DNA from: an uncultured Muribaculum sp.
GTDB taxonomy: Bacteria; Bacteroidota; Bacteroidia; Bacteroidales; Muribaculaceae
Assembly: GCA_910578785.1 (NCBI GenBank)
Contig: CAJTSJ010000045.1
Location: 1-14,830 of the forward strand
Length of the DNA: 14,830 nt
Reading direction: 5' to 3'
The notes below the pieces were generated by a model, which worked only from the letters and a program-made list of their open reading frames with translations, searched no databases and had not been told where the DNA came from. Numbering within the stretch: position 1 is the first letter of the stretch; each line of letters starts with the position of its first letter. Of this stretch, positions 1 through 5,287 are shown piece after piece. The translations under genes and the position numbers were made by a program.

Positions 1-51
1 ACGACCCCGAGATTACAAATCACGTGCTCTGGCCAACTGAGCTAAAGAGGC
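1..51 (-). tRNA. tRNA-Thr (anticodon TGT), partial at left edge
   Basis: Read on the minus strand from 51 to 1, the sequence folds as the first 51 nucleotides of a tRNA. It has a 7-base acceptor 5' strand (GCCTCTT), TA, a D-stem GCTC/GAGC around the loop AGTTGGCCA, then an anticodon arm CGTGA-TTTGTAA-TCTCG. The anticodon TGT (positions 17-15) specifies threonine. The variable loop and the first bases of the T-stem reach the window edge, so the 3' third, including the acceptor 3' strand, is missing. The third pair of the anticodon stem is a U-U mismatch. A matching promoter lies about 60 bases upstream on the same strand. Confidence 0.93.
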
Positions 52-108
52 GTTTCCACTTATAGTATCTTTATGCTTTCTACGACCGTTAAGGCGTTCA
101 AGCGGGTG

Positions 109-140
109 CAAAGTTAAGAAGCTTTTTTGAGTTTACCAAA
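109..140 (-). promoter_or_regulatory. Bacteroidota-type promoter for the tRNA-Thr transcript
   Basis: On the minus strand a perfect -7 box TAACTTTG occupies 116-109. A -33 TTTG occupies 140-137 and is separated from it by 20 bases, which matches the known TTTG / TAnnTTTG architecture of the Bacteroidota housekeeping sigma factor. Transcription would start near 103 and run through a leader of about 50 bases into the tRNA. This is the best-matched promoter in the window. Confidence 0.8.
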
Positions 141-244
141 TTTTTGGAGGCAAATTTATCAAAATTTCAATTCAGCCTCATTTTTGCGCCACAAATGTGC
201 CCTAAAAGTCTGTCAATACTTCAATGTTCTTCGTTTTCGTGGTG

Positions 245-252
245 CAAAATTA
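245..252 (-). promoter_or_regulatory. Candidate minus-strand -7 box, no assigned gene
   Basis: The minus strand reads TAATTTTG followed by CACC, matching TAnnTTTG and closely resembling the TAACTTTGCACC at 116-105. No good -33 TTTG lies at the right distance; the nearest candidate is a weak ATTG. It could be a second, distal promoter for the tRNA-Thr transcript, a promoter for a small RNA between about 120 and 238, or chance in AT-rich DNA. Confidence 0.35.
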
Positions 253-297
253 GTGATTATTTCCATATCAACCACAATCTCACTGATATTTTTTTCG

Positions 298-305
298 TAA
301 GTTTG
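298..305 (+). promoter_or_regulatory. Promoter -7 box for the Xaa-Pro aminopeptidase operon
   Basis: TAAGTTTG matches the Bacteroidota TAnnTTTG -7 consensus and lies 30 bases before the ATG at 336, giving a short leader of roughly 20-25 bases. No convincing -33 TTTG is visible. Its position supports 336 as the start, because an earlier in-frame start at 144 would place the promoter inside the gene. Confidence 0.55.
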
Positions 306-335
306 CAATTATTCTTCAAAACACCTTATATAGAT

Positions 336-2141
336 ATGAACGACAGGATAGCGGCGCGCCTTGAAAAACTGCGCGACAAAATGAGACAACGCCAAATAGA
401 CCTGGCAATTATACCCCACGTAGACCCACACCAAAGCGAATACATGTCGGACCACTGGCATCTGCGCGAATTTTTCAGCGGATTCACCGGTTCGGCCGGC
501 ACTCTTGTAGTAGGCCTCGACTACGCCCTACTGTGGGCCGACTCCCGCTACTTCCTTCAGGCCGCCCAGCAACTGGAGGGAACAGGCATCGAACTTATGA
601 AAATCGCCATGCCGGGCACACCGACAATCAACGACTACATAACTTCCCACCTAAAACCGGGGCAGAAAGTCGGCATAGACGGAATGCTTTTCTCTGTCAA
701 CGCATACAACGAACTAAAGCATAAGCTTGAGTCAAAAGGCATCAAGCTTATTTCCGACTTCAAGCCTGCCGACGGAATATGGGAAGACCGTCCAGAGCTT
801 CCTAAAAACAAAATATTCATCCACGAGCAACGTTTGTGCGGGCAGTCATGCACCGACAAAATAGCCGAGGTGCTCAGCCGCGCCAATGAGGCCGGAGCCG
901 ATTCGACTGTTGTATGCGCGCTCGACGCTATCGCCTGGGTGCTTAACCTGCGCGGATCGGACGTAAAGTACAATCCGGTATTCACCTCATTCCTTTACCT
1001 GGCGCCGAAAGGCTCCACCCTATTTATAGATGAAGACAAGGTGCCTGCCGACGTAAAAGAATATCTTGACGCCAACGGCATAGCCACAGCTCCGTACACC
1101 GCGCTTGAGGAATTTCTCCTGAATCTGCCCGCCCAATCCAGGGTGCTTGTCGATCCGGCTTCAAGCTCCAGCTCAACATCAATATGGCTCGGCGACAGAT
1201 GCGTGACCGGCGACTCGCCCATATCACTGCTCAAAGGAATCAAAAATCCGGTACAGATCCAGGGTATGATCGACGCCCATGTGCGCGACGGAGTGGCCCT
1301 CGTCAAGGCTGTCATGGAGATTCAGAAGAAAGTGTCGTCTGGAGAGCATCTGACCGAGATGGGCGTAGCAAAACTGTTGAGCGACTACAGAGGACGCCAT
1401 GAATACTATTTCGACGACAGTTTCGGCACCATCTGCGGCTACCGAGGCCACGGAGCCATCGTGCACTATGAAGCCGACGAATCGTCTGACGCCGTTCTCA
1501 AGCCTGAAGGCCTGCTCCTGATCGACTCCGGCGCCCAATACCTCGACGGGACCACCGACATCACCAGAACCATATCGCTCGGAAATCCGACAGACGACGA
1601 GCGCCATGACTTCACATTGGTACTTAAGGGCCACATAGGACTTGCCTGCGCCGTGTTTCCTGAAGGGACACGCGGCTCCCAGCTCGACATACTGGCCCAT
1701 CTGCCGTTATGGAAAGAGGGCAAGACATACCTGCACGGCACAGGCCACGGCATCGGCCACTTCCTGAATGTACACGAAGGACCGCACAGTATACGCACCA
1801 ACGAAAATCCCGTTACAATCCACGAAGGCATGGTCACCTCAAACGAACCCGGACTATACATCACCGGACAATACGGAATACGGACGGAGAATGTAATCCT
1901 CGCGGAGGAGGCTTTCGACACCGAGTACGGCAAATATCTAAAGTTCCGCACCATAACCATGTTCCCCATCGACATCGACCTATGCGACACATCCATAATG
2001 TCGGATGAAGAGATACAATGGATGAACGACTACCACAAGACCGTGCGCAAGACATTGTCGCCCTACCTCAACGAGGAGGAAAAGAGATGGCTCGACAATG
2101 CGACCCGAAAATTGTCACGCAATTCAGAACACATATTATAA
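336..2141 (+). CDS. Xaa-Pro aminopeptidase (M24B family, long three-domain form)
   Basis: This 601-residue metallopeptidase would remove N-terminal residues that precede proline and is probably cytoplasmic, as no signal peptide is visible. It has the eukaryote-like three-domain layout: two creatinase-type N-terminal domains (about 5-140 and 155-300), the M24 pita-bread catalytic domain (about 310-530) and a short C-terminal extension ending in EEKRWLD. By alignment to human XPNPEP1, the five metal ligands are all present: D397 (DSGAQY), D408 (GTTDIT), H471 (GTGHGIGH), E504 (SNEPG) and E518 (RTENV). The frame is open back to 144, but those 64 codons are AT-rich, resemble no family member and contain the likely promoter at 298, so I start at ATG 336. 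The carbonic anhydrase-like gene follows after 25 bases, suggesting co-transcription. Confidence 0.93.
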   Translation: MNDRIAARLEKLRDKMRQRQIDLAIIPHVDPHQSEYMSDHWHLREFFSGFTGSAGTLVVGLDYALLWADSRYFLQAAQQLEGTGIELMKIAMPGTPTINDYITSHLKPGQKVGIDGMLFSVNAYNELKHKLESKGIKLISDFKPADGIWEDRPELPKNKIFIHEQRLCGQSCTDKIAEVLSRANEAGADSTVVCALDAIAWVLNLRGSDVKYNPVFTSFLYLAPKGSTLFIDEDKVPADVKEYLDANGIATAPYTALEEFLLNLPAQSRVLVDPASSSSSTSIWLGDRCVTGDSPISLLKGIKNPVQIQGMIDAHVRDGVALVKAVMEIQKKVSSGEHLTEMGVAKLLSDYRGRHEYYFDDSFGTICGYRGHGAIVHYEADESSDAVLKPEGLLLIDSGAQYLDGTTDITRTISLGNPTDDERHDFTLVLKGHIGLACAVFPEGTRGSQLDILAHLPLWKEGKTYLHGTGHGIGHFLNVHEGPHSIRTNENPVTIHEGMVTSNEPGLYITGQYGIRTENVILAEEAFDTEYGKYLKFRTITMFPIDIDLCDTSIMSDEEIQWMNDYHKTVRKTLSPYLNEEEKRWLDNATRKLSRNSEHIL

Positions 2142-2166
2142 TTAATAGAATAACATTATAAGAAAT

Positions 2167-2724
2167 ATGGCATTAATCAAATCAGTAAGGGGCTATACCC
2201 CCATCATAGGCGAAAATTGCTTCCTGGCAGACAACTGCACAATCATCGGCGACGTAGTCATGGGAAGCGAGTGCAGCATCTGGTTCAATACCGTGCTCCG
2301 AGGCGACGTCAACTCCATTTCAATCGGCGACAGAGTAAATATACAGGACGGCTCAGTGCTGCATACCCTCTACCAGAAGTCGACCATCGAAATCGGCAAC
2401 GACGTATCAATCGGCCACAACGTCACCATCCACGGAGCCAAAATCCACGACTTCGCCCTGATAGGCATGGGGGCGGTGGTGATGGACGATGCCGTAGTGG
2501 GCGAAGGCGCGCTTGTAGCCGCCGGATCGGTGGTTCTTTCGCGCACTAAAATCGGATCCAACGAACTCTGGGGCGGCGCTCCGGCCAAATTCATAAAGAT
2601 GGTCGATCCGGCACAAAGCAAAGAAATCAACCAGAAGATAGCAAAAAACTATCTGATGTATTCGACCTGGTATGACGCCGAAGCCGACAATGCGGCAGGA
2701 GTCATCGCAGAAGAGACAAAGTAG
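2167..2724 (+). CDS. Gamma-carbonic anhydrase family protein (left-handed beta-helix)
   Basis: This 185-residue protein is made of hexapeptide repeats of the [LIV]-G-x-x type, forming a left-handed parallel beta-helix over about residues 10-140, followed by a C-terminal helix. Three histidines sit where the gamma-carbonic anhydrase / YrdA / PaaY family binds metal between subunits: H66 (VLHTL), H84 (IGHN) and H89 (TIHG). The family also conserves the RGD motif (R45-D47), WGGAPAK-like residues near 137-143, and a C-terminal Y-x-x-x-S/A segment. Many family members have weak or unknown hydratase activity, so true carbonic anhydrase function is not proven. It starts 25 bases after the aminopeptidase stop with no promoter between them, and a terminator follows. 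Confidence 0.92.
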   Translation: MALIKSVRGYTPIIGENCFLADNCTIIGDVVMGSECSIWFNTVLRGDVNSISIGDRVNIQDGSVLHTLYQKSTIEIGNDVSIGHNVTIHGAKIHDFALIGMGAVVMDDAVVGEGALVAAGSVVLSRTKIGSNELWGGAPAKFIKMVDPAQSKEINQKIAKNYLMYSTWYDAEADNAAGVIAEETK

Positions 2725-2750
2725 CGCCGCACGCCGTTCAAGAAAAAAGC

Positions 2751-2790
2751 ATCCTCCCTGAGCCGTAACATGATACGACACAGGGAGGAT
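2751..2790. terminator. Bidirectional terminator between convergent genes
   Basis: A perfect 10-bp inverted repeat, ATCCTCCCTG (2751-2760) and CAGGGAGGAT (2781-2790), encloses a 20-base loop. An A-run lies just left (about 2743-2748) and a T-rich stretch (TGTTTCGTTT) just right, so the hairpin could end transcription from the carbonic anhydrase operon on the plus strand and from the DUF3298 gene on the minus strand. Confidence 0.75.
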
Positions 2791-2820
2791 TGTTTCGTTT
2801 ATATTATCTGTCCGCTATTA

Positions 2821-3696
2821 CTAACGTCCGGCAGTGAACAGGTCTTTAACAGCAGGCGTAAACATATCCATCACTCTCGAATAAGGCACCACGCATCCGG
2901 GCATGCCCGCCGCATAAGGCGCTATCTCATACTGCTGATAGACGAAATGCACCCCATCGGCAAGGAAATACGGAGACGAAGACGGCAACGGCAATGTGTC
3001 CGGATTGACCAGCAAGGCATCACGGAAATCATCAGCGTCCTTTGACTTGAAATATTCTGTCATCAAATCATTCTTGATAATTTCCTTCAGTGCGGGAAGT
3101 GAATCAGCAACAAACATGTTCCATCCGAACTGCTCGCCCGTCTTAAGCGAGAATACGGCATCGGACACACTCGTACCGCCGTGGGCACCACCCAGATAGA
3201 AATAGTTATTTGACGAGAAGGTCACATAAGTATCAGTCTTATAAGCCTCGTATACGCAGAATATGTATTCGTATGAAATATCAAAATCCCTATTTTCAAA
3301 GTCATCAAAATCGACCTTGGCCTGATTGAGCAAATAAGTTCCTACAGAGTCAAGCAAAACCTTTCCGTCGTCTATTCCGTCAAACACCTTAGAATTTTGC
3401 GGATCAGGAGATATAACCAATGAATATGACATCTTTTCAGCAATCCAGCCGCGCACATTTTTCACAAGCGCCTCATTGCCCGACACCGGATAGTCAGCAG
3501 CCAGGATGCAAGTGGCAAGACAACCGCCTACACGAAGCGAATCAACATAACCTACAGAATCTACAGCAAAAGACTCTTCCACGGAATCGTTCTCAGCCTT
3601 ATTAGTGCCGTTGCCACAGCAAAAAAGCGACAATGCCACTCCCCCAACAGCCACGACGGTCAAAGGGGCATGCATAAAATGCTTCTTCAAACTCAT
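2821..3696 (-). CDS. DUF3298 / RsiV-like domain lipoprotein
   Basis: This 291-residue exported protein has an N-terminal hydrophobic signal (about residues 10-25) ending in LFCCGN, so it is probably a lipoprotein anchored at C26 or C27, although the lipobox is not ideal. The middle (about 50-160) resembles the PdaC/DUF4163 fold. The end (about 165-280) carries DUF3298 hallmarks: YLGGAHG (167-173), a TGEQF turn, and FVYQQYEIAPYAAG (251-264). This fold occurs in the anti-sigma factor RsiV, where it binds lysozyme, and in many Bacteroidetes lipoproteins of unknown role. No cytoplasmic anti-sigma segment is visible, so signalling is not supported. M8 is an alternative start. It lies 49 bases after the exported protein at 3746-4222, on the same strand. 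Confidence 0.85.
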   Translation of the reverse strand: MSLKKHFMHAPLTVVAVGGVALSLFCCGNGTNKAENDSVEESFAVDSVGYVDSLRVGGCLATCILAADYPVSGNEALVKNVRGWIAEKMSYSLVISPDPQNSKVFDGIDDGKVLLDSVGTYLLNQAKVDFDDFENRDFDISYEYIFCVYEAYKTDTYVTFSSNNYFYLGGAHGGTSVSDAVFSLKTGEQFGWNMFVADSLPALKEIIKNDLMTEYFKSKDADDFRDALLVNPDTLPLPSSSPYFLADGVHFVYQQYEIAPYAAGMPGCVVPYSRVMDMFTPAVKDLFTAGR

Positions 3697-3724
3697 ATTT
3701 TTTCTCTTTAAAATAAACAGTCTA

Positions 3725-3732
3725 CAAAATTA
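3725..3732 (-). promoter_or_regulatory. Candidate -7 box for the DUF3298 gene
   Basis: On the minus strand TAATTTTG matches TAnnTTTG and lies 28 bases before the ATG at 3696. The matching -33 region falls inside the end of the upstream gene and has no TTTG. The DUF3298 gene may therefore have its own promoter as well as being read through from the gene upstream. Confidence 0.4.
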
Positions 3733-3745
3733 GCAAAATTTTTCA

Positions 3746-4222
3746 TCATTCGGCACCGGCCACCTGCAACGAATCAGAGCGGACAAAATGCTCCGACGAG
3801 ATTTTAGTGTCCAACACCTCAATTTTGCTTCTGTGCGACAGACCGTCGGCCAAAATAGACGGATTGACAAGCACAATCGATATACCAGCAGGCTTGCCGG
3901 CGGCAGGAACGGGCGACATATCGAGAATGTCCATCCTCATTACGACCACCACTGTGCTGTCATCAGGGGTCGACAGATGCATTACGACATCCTCCTTTGC
4001 ATTTACCACAAGCTCTACCGACCCGTCACTCAAGACCTCATTGTCCAGAGTCGTCATACGGGTCGCCGATACAATACCGATAGTATCACACGGCACGCCC
4101 ACGGTGACGATAGTCACTTCCGAAGGCACACCCGAATAGACGCCTACCGAACCCGAAATCAATGCCAACCCTAACAGCGACAGACATATTATGCGAATCA
4201 ATTTGCCACACATGGTGTTCAT
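3746..4222 (-). CDS. Unrecognised exported protein, beta-rich
   Basis: I do not recognise this 158-residue protein. Residues 1-6 are polar and basic, followed by a hydrophobic stretch (about 8-31) that could be a Sec signal peptide or one membrane anchor. The rest is dominated by short alternating runs rich in V, I, T and S (for example VELVVNAKEDVVMHL and STVVVVMRMDI), which suggests a beta-sandwich or beta-barrel-like fold. There is one cysteine in the mature part (PCDT, residue 45) and no catalytic motif that I can identify. M4 is an alternative start. The gene overlaps no stronger reading frame, is followed after 49 bases by the DUF3298 lipoprotein, and diverges from the OmpA lipoprotein gene, so an envelope role is plausible but inferred. 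Confidence 0.65.
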   Translation of the reverse strand: MNTMCGKLIRIICLSLLGLALISGSVGVYSGVPSEVTIVTVGVPCDTIGIVSATRMTTLDNEVLSDGSVELVVNAKEDVVMHLSTPDDSTVVVVMRMDILDMSPVPAAGKPAGISIVLVNPSILADGLSHRSKIEVLDTKISSEHFVRSDSLQVAGAE

Positions 4223-4258
4223 AACTATTGTTTATTCAGTCACAACAACCGCGCGGCG

Positions 4259-4292
4259 CAAATGGTTTAGGACATGACGGCATACAAACCAT
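4259..4292. promoter_or_regulatory. Inverted repeat and weak minus-strand promoter in divergent spacer
   Basis: The spacer between the divergent genes holds a 7-bp inverted repeat, ATGGTTT (4262-4268) and AAACCAT (4286-4292), 17 bases apart. The same bases form a weak minus-strand promoter: TTTG at 4288-4285 and ACCATTTG at 4266-4259, 18 bases apart, with the -7 TA not conserved. An operator overlapping the promoter of the gene starting at 4222 is possible, and chance is also possible. Confidence 0.3.
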
Positions 4293-4304
4293 CCACCGAT
4301 TAAA

Positions 4305-4316
4305 TTGTTTTAAACA
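4305..4316 (+). promoter_or_regulatory. AT-rich palindrome upstream of the OmpA lipoprotein gene
   Basis: TTGTTTTAAACA contains the odd palindrome TGTTT-T-AAACA, centred 28 bases before the ATG at 4339. A near-identical palindrome (TTGTTTTTAAACAA) precedes the MATE gene at 11601-11614. I see no standard TAnnTTTG box for the OmpA gene, so this may overlap its promoter or be an operator. Function is unknown. Confidence 0.3.
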
Positions 4317-4338
4317 TTAAACGTCTAAAGATATTATT

Positions 4339-5202
4339 ATGAAACTGCAACGACGAATCCTATTACTGGCGACAGCCACATTGCTTATGAGCGGCTGTGT
4401 GTCACATAAGAAGTACAATCTGCTGCGCGATGACTATAATGCATCGCAAGTGGCTCTTGCCGAAAGCAAAACGAATGTAAAAAGCCTCGAATCGATGCTT
4501 GAACAGGCCCGCAAGGAGAATCAGGAATTGCGCAACGACTACCGCGCACTGCAAGGCGCGCTTGACCAAAGCCTGGCATCCAACCAGTCAGGAAATATAA
4601 ATGTCTCGAAGCTCGCCGACCAGATCAACGCCTCAAACCAATATATCAAACGTCTTGTGGAAGCTAAATCAAAGTCCGACTCACTACTTATGGTATTGAG
4701 CAACAACCTGACACGCTCGCTCAACACCAACGAGCTTAAGGATGTTGACGTCAAGGTACTGAAAGGCGTAGTCTACATCTCGCTCGCCGACAACATGCTG
4801 TTCCGTACCGGAAGCTACGAAATCAGCCCCGACGCCATGGACATTCTAAGCAAAATCGCCAAAATCATAAAGGACTACAAAAACTATAGTGTGCTTGTGG
4901 AGGGAAATACCGACAACGTTCCTATATCACGGACCAATATCCGCAACAACTGGGACCTTAGCGCGTTGAGAGCATCGTCCGTAGTGCAGGTTCTCCAGAA
5001 CAAGTTTGACGTAGACCCGTCACGCCTCACAGCCGGCGGCCGAGGCGAATACAACCCAATCGCCACGAACGAGACACCGCAGGGACGACAGCTTAACCGA
5101 CGCACACAGATAATCATCACTCCAAGCCTTGACCAATTCATGGATCTGATCGACAAGGCTCCGGCTACCGACGCACAGGCTGCAGGACCAGACATCAAAT
5201 AA
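4339..5202 (+). CDS. OmpA-family peptidoglycan-binding lipoprotein
   Basis: This 287-residue envelope protein probably tethers the outer membrane to the cell wall. The N-terminus is a type II signal with a good lipobox, LMSGC, making C20 the lipidated residue. Residues about 25-130 are rich in K, E, Q, N and L with heptad-like spacing, consistent with a coiled coil that spans the periplasm. Residues about 140-262 are an OmpA/MotB C-terminal domain. It includes GNTDNVP (D192) and NWDLSALRA (R211), the Asp and Arg expected to hold diaminopimelate, and the closing NRRTQIII strand. The NW-LS-RA form is MotB-like, so automated annotation may call it a flagellar motor protein; nothing in the window suggests flagella. 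It diverges from the minus-strand gene at 4222, and a hairpin follows its stop. Confidence 0.92.
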   Translation: MKLQRRILLLATATLLMSGCVSHKKYNLLRDDYNASQVALAESKTNVKSLESMLEQARKENQELRNDYRALQGALDQSLASNQSGNINVSKLADQINASNQYIKRLVEAKSKSDSLLMVLSNNLTRSLNTNELKDVDVKVLKGVVYISLADNMLFRTGSYEISPDAMDILSKIAKIIKDYKNYSVLVEGNTDNVPISRTNIRNNWDLSALRASSVVQVLQNKFDVDPSRLTAGGRGEYNPIATNETPQGRQLNRRTQIIITPSLDQFMDLIDKAPATDAQAAGPDIK

Positions 5203-5232
5203 TCTTCCCTATCTTCCCATTCCATAACGACA

Positions 5233-5263
5233 AGGGCCGTCCCGTTCAAAACAGGGCGGCCCT
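5233..5263. terminator. GC-rich hairpin terminator between convergent genes
   Basis: AGGGCCGTCC (5233-5242) pairs with GGGCGGCCCT (5254-5263) over 10 bp, including one G-U pair, with an 11-base loop. The 3' flank (CATTCTATGTTT) is only moderately T-rich. Placement between the OmpA gene stop and the convergent GH97 stop, 25 bases before the latter, suggests it ends transcription from the left and perhaps from both sides. Confidence 0.65.
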
Positions 5264-5287
5264 CATTCTATGTTTCGCCGTCAATTA

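Noticed and set aside
1466..1996. 176-codon minus-strand frame opposite the aminopeptidase
   Set aside because: Antisense shadow of the conserved M24 catalytic domain, with low-complexity translation and no promoter.
2770..3045. 91-codon plus-strand frame after the carbonic anhydrase gene
   Set aside because: It begins inside the terminator hairpin and lies opposite the DUF3298 coding sequence. The translation is rich in R and H, as in shadow frames.
4339..5202. Reading the OmpA-domain protein as a flagellar MotB stator
   Set aside because: It has a lipobox instead of a transmembrane stator helix, and no motA or flagellar gene is present. The MotB-like NW-LS-RA motif is shared by many OmpA-domain lipoproteins.
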